Below are positions 1-8,924 of a stretch of DNA of 34,156 nucleotides, one piece after another. The stretch lies in the IMG/VR virus record IMGVR_UViG_3300046459_000191, positions 1-34,156 of that record. One strand, 5' to 3'. The position numbers and the translations under genes were made by a program. Under the pieces are notes generated by a model, which was not told the DNA's origin, did not search any database, and was given only the letters and a program-made list of their open reading frames with translations. Origin of the DNA: a virus. Within the stretch, counting starts at the first letter, position 1; each line of letters opens with the position of its first letter.

Positions 1-1024
1 ACAGCTCCTTCTTTCCGGCGTAGGCCACGCGGATACAGTCGCCACCCTCCAGGGCGGCATTGGGAATTGCGCTGATCGTCGTCGACACATTCGGCGCAAT
101 GGCGTCGAAGAGCGCGAAGTCCGCGGCTGCCTGGCAGGCTCCCTGCGTCACCCACAGGGCGGACGAGATGAACTTCGGCGCATGACCGAATGGGCCACTC
201 CATCTCGTCGGACTCGTCGGCCCGTTGTCGTAGGCAACAGCGCTGACCGGTGCGGCGTTGGAGGCGGTATTTTCTCCGCTCGCCACAACGGCGTTGTAAA
301 CAGCGGTCCGTGACATCTGCCGGGCGGCTGACATCAGCGTTCCGCCCTCTCCCTCCGCGATGTCCCAGACAACGCGAGAGGTCAACACCTGCGGAACGTC
401 GGCAATTACGAAACGGTCCAGGGCGTCGACATAAATCTCCGCCTGCATCGCCAATGCCACCTGTTGAACGGCGTCCCAACGGTCGCTATTTGCGTTCCAG
501 GTGACAACAGCGCACGCGGGATCCCGCGCTCCTGTCGTTGCGTTGACGATTACTGCGTCAGGCAGGGTCTGGCGGATCAGGTACTCGATCGCGTCGACGC
601 ACGTTGTATAGCCGCGGGTCGACGTCGGGACCATGAATTTGTCGTCGATGATGTAGCACTCCGACGACTGCCCGGTGAGCGTGACCGGGCCGAACATCGT
701 GTCGCCGGCCGGCTCGTTGATGCGGAACGTTCCCAGCGGAACCATTTCCAAAATGTTCCCCGCGTATCGAATGCCGCGGGAAACCATGAGCTTCTGCCCG
801 TAGACCGCGAGAGGGTCTAGCGCTCCCCACGGAAGTCGCTTCGGGTCGGCCACCGTCAGGGAGAGGGAGCGTCGGACTTTGCTCCCCCGGTCCACCGTGA
901 CCGACCCATCCGAGATAGGAAGGTCGGCCACGGTGACGATGCCGTCATACATAGCCCTGACGGACACCGAGATGGAGTGCGACGTCGTCAGGGTCTGGAG
1001 GAAGCGCGGTGTTACGGTCTGCAT
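1..1024 (-). CDS. DUF5047-like tail-tip protein, 3' end cut by the window
   Basis: The frame stays open for 341 codons from an ATG at 1024 to the left edge, so the C-terminus is missing. The start lies 2 nt past the stop of the upstream minor tail gene, implying translational coupling. The N-terminus (MQTVTPRFLQTL) followed by a short beta-rich stretch, then blocks such as VPTSTRGYTTCVDAIEYLI and VVWDIAEGEGGTLMSAAR, resembles the DUF5047 proteins of actinobacterial siphoviruses, which sit just after the tape measure and first minor tail gene. The likely role is a baseplate or tail-tip hub subunit that attaches fibres. The family name is recalled from general resemblance. The position in the tail operon is the firmer evidence. 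Confidence 0.75.
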   Translation of the reverse strand, partial: MQTVTPRFLQTLTTSHSISVSVRAMYDGIVTVADLPISDGSVTVDRGSKVRRSLSLTVADPKRLPWGALDPLAVYGQKLMVSRGIRYAGNILEMVPLGTFRINEPAGDTMFGPVTLTGQSSECYIIDDKFMVPTSTRGYTTCVDAIEYLIRQTLPDAVIVNATTGARDPACAVVTWNANSDRWDAVQQVALAMQAEIYVDALDRFVIADVPQVLTSRVVWDIAEGEGGTLMSAARQMSRTAVYNAVVASGENTASNAAPVSAVAYDNGPTSPTRWSGPFGHAPKFISSALWVTQGACQAAADFALFDAIAPNVSTTISAIPNAALEGGDCIRVAYAGKKEL

Positions 1025-1026
1025 TC

Positions 1027-3261
1027 CTATCCCCCGTTCACTCCGGTGTAGACGTCAAGCCAGTTGGTCGCGCCGGACGTCAGGACGCCTAGCCAGTCGG
1101 GGTTGCCGGTGCGCACCGAATCCCACGTGCGGCTCGCGCTCCCGGTCGCTCCGCCGATGGGACGGTCAACCTCCGTCAGCGGAACGGACCATGCGCGGTC
1201 CTGATGGCCGGCGTAGTCGGCAAGGCGTGCAGCCGACACGTCGCCGACCTGCACGTACACGTCGGACTCACCCCACGCGCGCGGCCACCGGATCAGCAGC
1301 GTGTTCCCTGTCTCCAGGAGCCACCACATGCTTTCCAACTCTTCCTGTGTCTCCGTGACCAGCGTCAGCGTCCCTGTACGTGAGGTACGCACGTCGGTGA
1401 TGACGATGGGTCGAGCACGGCCCCGGACGGGGTTGACGCCCTGCCGTGCGGCCCGTGACCAGTCCGGGAGTGTGCCGACGACGGCCGTAGCGTTCCTTGC
1501 GGGGAGTCCCGGGTCCACGATCGACACGGACGTGTAGTCCGGTTCGGGCAGGGTGATCGGCTCCGATGCCGCATTTATGTACGTCGATCCGGTCCACAGC
1601 TTCATCAGGTACCGGACCGGGACACCTAGCGGCGCCTCGTAGTCTTCGGCCACGGCAGAGTCACCCGTGATGACGGTTTGCGTCAGGTCGCCAGAGGGTC
1701 CGCGGACCGGAGTTAGCGTGCCGTCCGCGCCCATGCGCGAGAGACTCCAGTAGGTGTAGCTACTGGTCGTCATCCCCTGCATGGTGATAGCGGTGCCTAC
1801 TCCCCCGGGGAGCGGGTCCGCCAGGACGTTGATGCCGCCGGGCCCCACGAAGACGTTGTCGACGTGGATTCCGGCGCCGGCGTCAGGCGTGATGAACCGA
1901 AGTCCGACCGTCAGGGTCGCAGCGTTCGACGGCGCCACGGAGCTGCCTTGTGGGGCGTACCACCCGGCAAGGGCGCCCATCTTCCAGCGCGAATAGGTGG
2001 TTGAGATCGTCGCGCCTGACGCGTCCTGCCACGTGAACAACATGTCAACTATCGGGCCGTCTGCCGCCGCCGGATGGTAGACGTACGGAGCTATCAGGTA
2101 CGCCTGTCGGGGCGCCACCGGGATCGGGGACTTCATCGAGAGGATGGCGTCGACGGTGCCGTCAGCCACGAATCGAAGAGTTGCAACCCCCTCGTAGGTG
2201 GACGGCGGCGTCGACCGAATCAGTGAAGTAGCCCCACTGACGATCTTCCAGCTGGCCACGGAGACTTCAAACGACTGGTCGTTGTAGCCCAGCAGGTTTC
2301 CCGGGAGCGTCGGGGACGGTGAAAGCCTCACCTGATCGAAAATCCACGACTGGCCGGCAGCCGTCGCCACCGCCTCCAGCACGACGCGCGCTGACGTTGC
2401 GCCAGCGGGCGCCTTGTCAATGACTGCGCATCGGGTCCACGTCGACGCCGCCAGCCCTGTCCACGTCTGCGACGAGGTGCTGATCTGCGTGCCGACGTTG
2501 TCGTACCAGCGGATCTGAACGTGCAGCTCACCGGTTACAGGTGGGTAGACCCACGCATACGCCACATGCTCCACCCCTGCCGCCACAGGCACGGAGGCCG
2601 TAGTGCCGACACGGAGCAGATCAACGGCCGTCGCGGTTGCCCGCAACGCCCACCAACCCTCGTAGCTCAGTGTCGAGATTCGGTCGACGCTGCAATTCCA
2701 GACGCTCTGCCAGCCGCTCGTATCTGCCTCCACCCCCTGCACGTTGTAAGGCAGCAGATTGCCGGGGATGGTAACGGCGGGTCCGAACGTCGCAAGGTCC
2801 ATGACCACGGACTGAGCGGCGGCAAGGCCGTTCACCGTTACTCGCATCGACGCGTACTTCGCGCCTGCGGGTGCGGTAGTGACCAGGATGGGCGGCGGTT
2901 CGGCCCACACCACGGAGTTAGGCAACGCCCCGGGCGCGGAGGTCCAGGATCCCAGAAGGGTTCCGCCCGTCACAGCGGAGTAGTACGACACGGTGACGGT
3001 TGCGGTACGGCCAGCAGCTGCGGTTATCAGCCCGAAGTACGCATAGGCGACGTACTCCGTTCCAGCCGTGACCGCTATTCGGCTCGCTGCGTAAGCACTC
3101 ACAGCGCCTGTGACGGTGGCCTTCAGCTGGAGACTGGCCACGCCGGAGTAGAACCGCGCCGTGGAGCGGGTGGCCGTAGCGTTGGTGTCGGCCACCCACC
3201 CGGTTACGTCGGTCTCCATGCTGCTTGTGTTGGCCGGCAGGAGGTTCGTAGTTACGCCCAC
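1027..3261 (-). CDS. Minor tail protein with three carbohydrate-binding-like repeats
   Basis: 744 residues from a GTG start that overlaps the preceding 48-residue gene by 10 nt. Three repeats begin with the same signature: NLLPANTSSMETDVTGW at residue 6, NLLPYNVQGVEADTSGW at 168 and NLLGYNDQSFEVSVASW at 322. Each runs about 150 residues and closes with a beta-strand pattern (for example SWIFDQVRLSP), like CBM4/9-type jelly-roll modules. The C-terminal third is different: a Trp-containing beta-rich domain (ESMWWLLETGNTLLIRWPR) found at the end of many actinophage minor tail proteins. The likely role is a tail-tip protein touching cell-wall glycans. The repeats are seen directly; glycan binding is inferred. 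Confidence 0.8.
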   Translation of the reverse strand: MGVTTNLLPANTSSMETDVTGWVADTNATATRSTARFYSGVASLQLKATVTGAVSAYAASRIAVTAGTEYVAYAYFGLITAAAGRTATVTVSYYSAVTGGTLLGSWTSAPGALPNSVVWAEPPPILVTTAPAGAKYASMRVTVNGLAAAQSVVMDLATFGPAVTIPGNLLPYNVQGVEADTSGWQSVWNCSVDRISTLSYEGWWALRATATAVDLLRVGTTASVPVAAGVEHVAYAWVYPPVTGELHVQIRWYDNVGTQISTSSQTWTGLAASTWTRCAVIDKAPAGATSARVVLEAVATAAGQSWIFDQVRLSPSPTLPGNLLGYNDQSFEVSVASWKIVSGATSLIRSTPPSTYEGVATLRFVADGTVDAILSMKSPIPVAPRQAYLIAPYVYHPAAADGPIVDMLFTWQDASGATISTTYSRWKMGALAGWYAPQGSSVAPSNAATLTVGLRFITPDAGAGIHVDNVFVGPGGINVLADPLPGGVGTAITMQGMTTSSYTYWSLSRMGADGTLTPVRGPSGDLTQTVITGDSAVAEDYEAPLGVPVRYLMKLWTGSTYINAASEPITLPEPDYTSVSIVDPGLPARNATAVVGTLPDWSRAARQGVNPVRGRARPIVITDVRTSRTGTLTLVTETQEELESMWWLLETGNTLLIRWPRAWGESDVYVQVGDVSAARLADYAGHQDRAWSVPLTEVDRPIGGATGSASRTWDSVRTGNPDWLGVLTSGATNWLDVYTGVNGG

Positions 3262-3398
3262 TGGTCACCCTCTTCCGCTTCGGGCTCGCCACGTCGTGGC
3301 ATGAGATCCGGAACCGCCGGACGGGCAATGGGGGGCGCCGTGTAAACCGGAGCCTCCCCACCCTGATCAGGAACGGGGTCGGACGTTTCGTCGGGCAC
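3252..3398 (-). CDS. Small proline-rich linker protein of the tail operon
   Basis: A 48-residue frame fills the gap between the tape measure gene and the next minor tail gene. Its GTG at 3398 overlaps the tape measure stop (TAGTG), and its TAA lies inside the next gene, which starts 10 nt upstream of the stop. Such double overlap implies reinitiation by the same ribosomes. The product is acidic and rich in Pro and Glu (PDETSDPVPDQ, RRGEPEAEEGDQWA) with no recognisable domain. It may be a small tail accessory protein or only a coupling device. The start rests on the overlap, because no separate Shine-Dalgarno site is obvious. Confidence 0.6.
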   Translation of the reverse strand: MPDETSDPVPDQGGEAPVYTAPPIARPAVPDLMPRRGEPEAEEGDQWA

Positions 3399-6300
3399 TA
3401 GACCCACCTTCCTGTGTTGATGGCCGAAGCCGTGGATTCCTCGCGCGCCGTCACTTCCGTGCGCACGATGTCGGTGATCTCGCGGTCCCCGACGTAGACG
3501 CGGACGTCGGCGTGAACCGTCGCTGTGCCTCCGCCTCGTCCCGCGCTCGCGCGCAGGGTGTCCCACTGGGATCCGGTGAAAACGGGTTCAGGCTTCCCGG
3601 TGCCGTTGGCGACGAGCGAGAGGCCCTCCGGGAGGTACCCTCCGTCGTCGTACCAGTGAGGCGAGCGGCTCAGCCACTTCGAGTAGGCGGCTGCGGGGCT
3701 GCCGTAGTCGGGACGGTTCTTGATGTAGCCGAGTCCCCACTTGATCTGAGTGGCGGGGTTCGACGACCAGTCAGCGCCCGCAGCAGCCATCTTGTTTGCG
3801 GGAAGCGCCTGCGGGATGCCGTAAGCGCCGGACGACGGATTCTTAGCGTTCCAGCGCCAGCCGCTTTCGCCCTGCCACAGCTTCTTCAGCGGGTTCCACT
3901 GGGAGTCGCCCCAGCCGAACTCGCCCAGCATCTGACGGGCTGCGGTCTGAGCCGCTCCAGTGCTTCCACCACTTCCGCCGCCGATCGACGGCTTGAAGCC
4001 GTAGACGTCGCGGAACATCGCGCTGTGCGCGCCACGAGCACGGGATCCGACGAGGACGCCGTCCCCGCCGCGCGACTCCACGTTGACGCCCGCGAGCGTG
4101 CCGGCCGTGTGGCCGACGCCTGCGTTGGTGACGCCGATCTGGAATGGAGCGTTGAGGTTGCGGACCCAGCCCGACGGGGCACGGCTACCGCTGAACGCAC
4201 CCGTTGCCCACCGTCGGTGCGGTTTCTCGCCGCGGATGACGGATTCGATGGCGCTCATGAGGCCGGAGCAGTCCCATGAGGGGTTGCCGTTGCCGCCCCA
4301 CTGATAGGGTTTGCCCGCCTGCGTCTTCGCCCAACTGAGGCCCGCAGCAACGTTTGCGCCTCCTCCGCCGAAGCTGAAGAGACCGGTCACCGCATTCTTC
4401 ATGTCCGTCAGCATCGTCAGCGGCATCTGTGCCACCGACTTAGCCCACGGATTCGTCAGGATCGGCGCCATGGCGTCAGTGAAAACGCCCTTGGCCGACT
4501 GGAAGATCTTGCCCGGGTTCAGGTAGTCAAACGCACCGCCAAGGAACTTACCGGCGTCGCTTGCCTTGTCCTTCATCCAGCCGACGATGCCGCCGTCCGC
4601 GAACGCCGGCATGCCGCTGGAGATCGCACGGTGAACGCCACTGATGCCGCCTGAACGGGCGGCAGCGTTCCACGCGTTGATCCGGTCCGCGCCAACTGCG
4701 CGCGTCCACTCCGGCCGCATGACTGCCTCGCCGCCACCGACGGCGATGACGCGATCGTCACGGCCCGGGGAATACCCGGACATGATGCCGCCAGTGTGGA
4801 AGCCCTTCAGCGACATGGGCTTTAGCTTGTCGGCTCCGGTGACCTTCGCGACCTGGTTCCAGAGAGGAACGATGCCGTTGTTGTAGACGTGGTCGATGAC
4901 GAAGCGGACCGGCTTCTTTGTGATTTCCTGGAGCTTGTCCCAGTGCTTCTTGATGTCGTCCTTGGACTTCTTGAACGCCTCTGCGACGAGGTCGACGCCT
5001 TGCTTGATTCTCTCAAACGGCGGCTTGATCGCCTTGTCCCACAGCCACTTAGCCTTGTCGCCGATCCACCCGAAGACAGGCTTGATAGCCTTGTCCCAAA
5101 GCCATTTGGCGACCTTTCCAAGAGCGTCGAACTCCTTCTTCGCTTCGCCGAAGGCCGGCTTGATGCCCTTCTCCCAGACCCACTTAGCCTTGTCGCCGAT
5201 CCATCCGAAGACAGGCTTGAGGATCTTGTCCCACAGCCACTTAGCCGCGTCGCCGATCGCGCGGAACGCAGGGCCGATCGCCTTCTCCCACAGCCACGCT
5301 CCGATCTTGCCGAGTGCCTTGAACGCCAGGTAGGCGGGCAGGAGGAAGAGCGTCACTACTAGCGTGAAGAGGAACTGAGCAGCCTCACCAATGAACTTGA
5401 AGGCTGGCTTCAGCGCGTTGTTCCACAGCCACATCGCGACGTCGCCGATGGCCTTCATCGCGGTCCAGATGGCGGAGAACACCGGCTTCAGGACGTTGTC
5501 CCACACGAACATGGCCGCAAACTTGATCGCGTCCCAGACGGCAATCACTGCCGTGCGGAACCATGCCCAGTGATTCCATGCGTACATGATTCCGGCTGCC
5601 AGCAGTACGAGCGCTGCAATGATGATCGTGATGATCGCGACGACAGGGTTCATCTCGAAGGCGAGATTGGATGCGACGATTGCCGCCGTCCACCCCTGCG
5701 TGATCAGCGTCGCCAAAACAACGCCCGCACGATAGGCGACCATGATGACGCCGAATGCTGCGGTTGCCAGGGTCACGGCGCGCGTTGCCGCCCACATCAG
5801 CCAGAGGGCTTGAATTGCCTCCGGGCAGTTCGTCGCGATCCAGGCGATACCGTCCAGGAGCGGGCCAAGAACCTCGAACATCGTCTGCGAGAGCGGCGCG
5901 ATTGCCTTCGACAGGTCAAGCGCGGAACTCAGGACCCTGCCGATGAAATCTGCGAGTCCAGGCGCCGTTTCCTTGACGTATGCGAGGAACTTCTCAAACT
6001 GCGGGGAGCCCTTCAGGCTCGTCCCCCACTTCGCGAATCGCGCGGTGATGCGGTCCGACCTCTGTGCGATGCCGTCCATATGCGGGAAGAATGCGTCGAT
6101 GATACCGGCAATGCCCTTGATGACGTTGCCGAACGCCACGCCGAAGCCTTCAACGGCTGGCTGTACGCTGTCCTTCAGGTCGGCCTTGAAGCCCTTCCAG
6201 AACGGCGTCTTCAGCTCCGCCGACGCCTTGTCATACAACGTCTTCACGCCGGCCGCAGCACCGAGGACGAGCGGCGTCAGGCCAGGCAACGACGCCTTCG

Positions 6301-8083
6301 CTGAATCGACTCCGCGCGTAAAGAGCGGGAGCACCTGAGGCTGCAAGGACTTCTGCCACTGGTCGAACGCCGTCTTCAGCCCGCGCGGGCCGGCGATGGC
6401 GTCGAACAGCGCGCGCTGTGGCGCCGTGAGTTTCGCAAGCGCCTTCTGATACTCGTCGGTCTTACTGATGGCCTTCGACGTCGTGTCGATGCCGGAGAGG
6501 CGGGCGGACTGAACTCCGCGCTCAGCCGATGCGATGGACTCCGCGGCGGACACCTGAGTGTCTGCTGCGTTCGCCACGGCGCTGGCAAGTGACCGCTGTG
6601 CGTCGGCCACGGTCTGCGCTGCGTCGACCTGCGCGCGGGCGGCTGCCTTCTGTGCATCGGCTACGGCCTTCGTCTGGTCCAGGACGTCGCGCTGTGCATC
6701 GGCCAGGCGCTGCGTTGCCGTCTTAACGGCATCGGAGCCTTCTACGCCCGCCTTCTTCTGCGCAGCCGCGGACTTCTGCAGCTCCGCGTAACTCTGCTTC
6801 TGCTCCTTGGCAGCCTGCTGCGCCTGGTCGAACGCCAGCTGCGCGGCCTCCTTCTGGAGGTCCGTGGCCATGGGGTCGGCCAGTGTGGCGTTCAGATCTA
6901 GCTGTGCCTGTTGGACGCGGAGAGTCGCCTCCCGCTGGTCCAGGGCACCGTCAATGAGCTGATCATTGAGTGCCTTCAGCTGCCGGGCAGCGTCAGCGCG
7001 AGCCTGCGTCAGATCCTGTTCAGCCTGGCGCGCGGTGCGCTGTGCGTCGGAGAGGGATCGCTCCGCACGTGCCACGGCATCCGCAGCCTGGCGACGCTGG
7101 TCAGCGGCACGCTGGACCGCCTGAGCGACTCCACGTTCCGCGGTTTCAACTTGCTGGCTCGCCTGCGCGATGGAGCGTGCGGCGGATCGGTGGGCAGACG
7201 ATAGCGTCGCCTGCGCGCCAGCCATCTGAAGCGCACGCTGTGACGCCTGTACGGCTGCCTTCGCGCCGTTGTCGGTCGACTTCGTGGCCTCGTCCTGTGC
7301 CGCCTTCTGCGCCTGGACTACCTTCACGACGCCAGACACGGCGGGGATAGCTACGAGTGCCATGGCGCCGATGCCTGCGCCGGCAGCTGCCGCCATGGAG
7401 ACGACCGCACCGAGGCCGGCAGCGATTACCGGGCCAAGCGGGATAGCGGCTGTGATGCCCATCTGGATCGCCAGACCCATGAGAGCGGCCTGCGCACGGC
7501 CCGTGTCTATATCTACACGGACATTGACGTCCTTCGCGTCCACAGCGTCGATCTCTGCGCGGATCTCCGCGAGAGCAGCCCGAGCGGCGGCAGTGTCGGC
7601 ACGGACTGCGATGTTCGGGTGCTGCGCTCCTAGCCTCTTCAGCTCCTCTTCGATGCGCTGCACCTCAGCGCGAGCGGCCATGGCGTCGACGTCCACGCCG
7701 ATGCGCTTGCCAGCCAGCTGCTCCAGCTTGGCGCGGAGGCGCGCGAGTTCGGCGTCAACGCCTGTGTCACCGAGCCGGATATCCAGCTTCGGCATGGCCT
7801 TGAACGCAGCAGTCAGCTTCCGCCGAAGGGAGTTCGCGAAGGCTCCACCAACGTCGTCACCCTGGCGGGCGCCGGCGCGCTGCGCTGCGTTCCCACCACG
7901 GTTGACGGCGTCGGGGATGCTGATCACAAGGTGGCGACTGATGGCGTCGCCCATGCGCTCGCCCACGTCCCGCCCAATGCGGTCCGCGGACGGAAGGACA
8001 GCGGCCTTCAGTCGGTTGTGGAAATTGGGGGTCAGCGGTACGACGTCGACGCCGACAGAGCCGACGATATCCAGGTCCGCCAT
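3398..8083 (-). CDS. Tape measure protein with NlpC/P60-like and lytic transglycosylase-like domains
   Basis: At 1561 residues this is the longest gene in the window, placed right after the tail chaperones as tape measures always are. It sets tail length and is thought to help DNA cross the envelope. A hydrophobic block at about 200-260 is followed by a long Ala/Gln-rich coiled coil (about 280-530) and a second hydrophobic block (about 765-850). Trp-rich repeats come next (WLWDKAIKPVFGWIGDKAK and variants, about 870-1040). Near the C-terminus an NlpC/P60-like segment has WDCSG with Cys near 1272 and a candidate His near 1324. A transglycosylase SLT-like segment has GESGW with Glu near 1405 and SSGAYGIPQ. 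The enzymatic domains probably open peptidoglycan at infection. Confidence 0.95.
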   Translation of the reverse strand: MADLDIVGSVGVDVVPLTPNFHNRLKAAVLPSADRIGRDVGERMGDAISRHLVISIPDAVNRGGNAAQRAGARQGDDVGGAFANSLRRKLTAAFKAMPKLDIRLGDTGVDAELARLRAKLEQLAGKRIGVDVDAMAARAEVQRIEEELKRLGAQHPNIAVRADTAAARAALAEIRAEIDAVDAKDVNVRVDIDTGRAQAALMGLAIQMGITAAIPLGPVIAAGLGAVVSMAAAAGAGIGAMALVAIPAVSGVVKVVQAQKAAQDEATKSTDNGAKAAVQASQRALQMAGAQATLSSAHRSAARSIAQASQQVETAERGVAQAVQRAADQRRQAADAVARAERSLSDAQRTARQAEQDLTQARADAARQLKALNDQLIDGALDQREATLRVQQAQLDLNATLADPMATDLQKEAAQLAFDQAQQAAKEQKQSYAELQKSAAAQKKAGVEGSDAVKTATQRLADAQRDVLDQTKAVADAQKAAARAQVDAAQTVADAQRSLASAVANAADTQVSAAESIASAERGVQSARLSGIDTTSKAISKTDEYQKALAKLTAPQRALFDAIAGPRGLKTAFDQWQKSLQPQVLPLFTRGVDSAKASLPGLTPLVLGAAAGVKTLYDKASAELKTPFWKGFKADLKDSVQPAVEGFGVAFGNVIKGIAGIIDAFFPHMDGIAQRSDRITARFAKWGTSLKGSPQFEKFLAYVKETAPGLADFIGRVLSSALDLSKAIAPLSQTMFEVLGPLLDGIAWIATNCPEAIQALWLMWAATRAVTLATAAFGVIMVAYRAGVVLATLITQGWTAAIVASNLAFEMNPVVAIITIIIAALVLLAAGIMYAWNHWAWFRTAVIAVWDAIKFAAMFVWDNVLKPVFSAIWTAMKAIGDVAMWLWNNALKPAFKFIGEAAQFLFTLVVTLFLLPAYLAFKALGKIGAWLWEKAIGPAFRAIGDAAKWLWDKILKPVFGWIGDKAKWVWEKGIKPAFGEAKKEFDALGKVAKWLWDKAIKPVFGWIGDKAKWLWDKAIKPPFERIKQGVDLVAEAFKKSKDDIKKHWDKLQEITKKPVRFVIDHVYNNGIVPLWNQVAKVTGADKLKPMSLKGFHTGGIMSGYSPGRDDRVIAVGGGEAVMRPEWTRAVGADRINAWNAAARSGGISGVHRAISSGMPAFADGGIVGWMKDKASDAGKFLGGAFDYLNPGKIFQSAKGVFTDAMAPILTNPWAKSVAQMPLTMLTDMKNAVTGLFSFGGGGANVAAGLSWAKTQAGKPYQWGGNGNPSWDCSGLMSAIESVIRGEKPHRRWATGAFSGSRAPSGWVRNLNAPFQIGVTNAGVGHTAGTLAGVNVESRGGDGVLVGSRARGAHSAMFRDVYGFKPSIGGGSGGSTGAAQTAARQMLGEFGWGDSQWNPLKKLWQGESGWRWNAKNPSSGAYGIPQALPANKMAAAGADWSSNPATQIKWGLGYIKNRPDYGSPAAAYSKWLSRSPHWYDDGGYLPEGLSLVANGTGKPEPVFTGSQWDTLRASAGRGGGTATVHADVRVYVGDREITDIVRTEVTAREESTASAINTGRWV

Positions 8084-8087
8084 TACG

Positions 8088-8818
8088 CTACGCCTCCTTT
8101 GGCTGGTTTCTCAGCCGCGGGTCAAGGGCGCGGCGCTGCTCGTCGGTAAGGCCCTTTCGAGCAGCCGACTTCGGGGGAATTCCCGGACGTGGTGTGGGCG
8201 TGAATTCGGGAGGCGTACCGCCGGCAATGGCGATAGCAGCGTTCGTGTTCTGCCGGATCTCATCCCGCAGAATCGCGAGCATGATCTCCACGCCACTCCA
8301 CGGCGCCTTATCCGGCCGGTACTCCGCGCCGGGTGCCGCCACAGCTCCGGTCTCCTCCGCCTCGTTCCGGAGAGCGGTTTTCGTTGCGGACTCCGGCGGA
8401 AGCCGGTTGATGTAGACACGCAGCTTCCGCAGGGAGAGGCGTCCCCGGTAGATGTCCAGGAGGTCCAGCCCGCTGTAGTAGAAGGCTAGATCGCCTTCTA
8501 GCGCTTCCGCGTGCTCCGTCGCGACGTGGAGCGTCCAGAAGACTTTCCCGGGGTCTCCCCGGTCGTCTCCATCGCAGCCGCCGTGAACTCGTTGATCGCG
8601 TCGAAGGTCGCGTCCAGCTCGATGAAGGTGTCCACGTCATCCGCGTGAAGCACGCCGGCCGCCCACGTGTCGTAGTCGCCGCCCCGGAGGGCGCGGAGGT
8701 ACGACGGACGCCAGTGGTTCGCAGGCTTGATCCGCAGGTCCACGCCGTCCAGAGGGACGGTCGTGTACTCGTCGGTGGCCTCGTTCTCCTGTGCCTCAGC
8801 GGGGGTGATGTCAGTCAT
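8088..8818 (-). CDS. Tail assembly chaperone, long form made by -1 frameshift (G-T type)
   Basis: The same start as the short chaperone, but a -1 slip at 8543-8549 moves the ribosome into a frame open to the TGA/TAA-type stop at 8088. This gives about 243 residues: 92 from the first frame and 151 from the second. The second part has no good start of its own and carries the pattern typical of the T-part (GDLAFYYSGLDLLDIYRG, then LSLRKLRVYINRLPP), followed by a charged tail. In lambda and its relatives the G and GT proteins load the tape measure and guide tail tube growth, then leave. Position between major tail protein and tape measure agrees. Reading the second frame as a separate 84-residue gene from an ATG at 8342 would miss most of the domain. 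Confidence 0.88.
8498..8818 (-). CDS. Tail assembly chaperone, short form (G type)
   Basis: 106 residues from ATG to TAG without frameshifting. It has the expected features: an acidic N-terminus (MTDITPAEAQENEATDEY), a central segment with WRPSYLRALRGGDYDTW, and a basic end after the slip site (STSRRSTRKR). It is the abundant product, since most ribosomes do not slip. It acts in the host cytoplasm as a scaffold-like chaperone for the tape measure. It follows the terminator at 8874-8910, which could lower its expression relative to the major tail protein. Confidence 0.85.
   Translation of the reverse strand: MTDITPAEAQENEATDEYTTVPLDGVDLRIKPANHWRPSYLRALRGGDYDTWAAGVLHADDVDTFIELDATFDAINEFTAAAMETTGETPGKSSGRSTSRRSTRKR
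8543..8549 (-). promoter_or_regulatory. Programmed -1 ribosomal frameshift site
   Basis: On the minus strand the heptamer is GGGAAAG, read in the chaperone frame as G GGA AAG, which exactly fits the X XXY YYZ rule. After the slip the ribosome reads GTC TTC TGG and stays open for 151 codons. No pseudoknot was worked out downstream. Confidence 0.88.
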
Positions 8819-8873
8819 GGGCGCGGGTCTCCTATGTCAGTGAATGGCTTGCGCGGGTCGACGTGCAAAAGAG

Positions 8874-8910
8874 AGCGACGCCCCGGACCCGCGCGGTACA
8901 GGGCGTCGCT
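8874..8910 (-). terminator. Intrinsic terminator after the major tail protein gene
   Basis: Perfect 10-bp stem (AGCGACGCCC with GGGCGTCGCT) around a 17-nt loop. In the minus direction it is followed by CTCTTTTGC, a short T run. It lies 15 nt past the major tail protein stop and before the chaperone start. It probably lets the major tail protein be made in excess over downstream tail proteins. Confidence 0.75.
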
Positions 8911-8924
8911 GGTAGGTGGGGCTA

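Noticed and set aside
8088-8342. Separate 84-residue gene after the tail chaperone
   Set aside because: The open frame continues upstream to the slippery site and holds the T-domain signature there, so it is the second part of a frameshift product.
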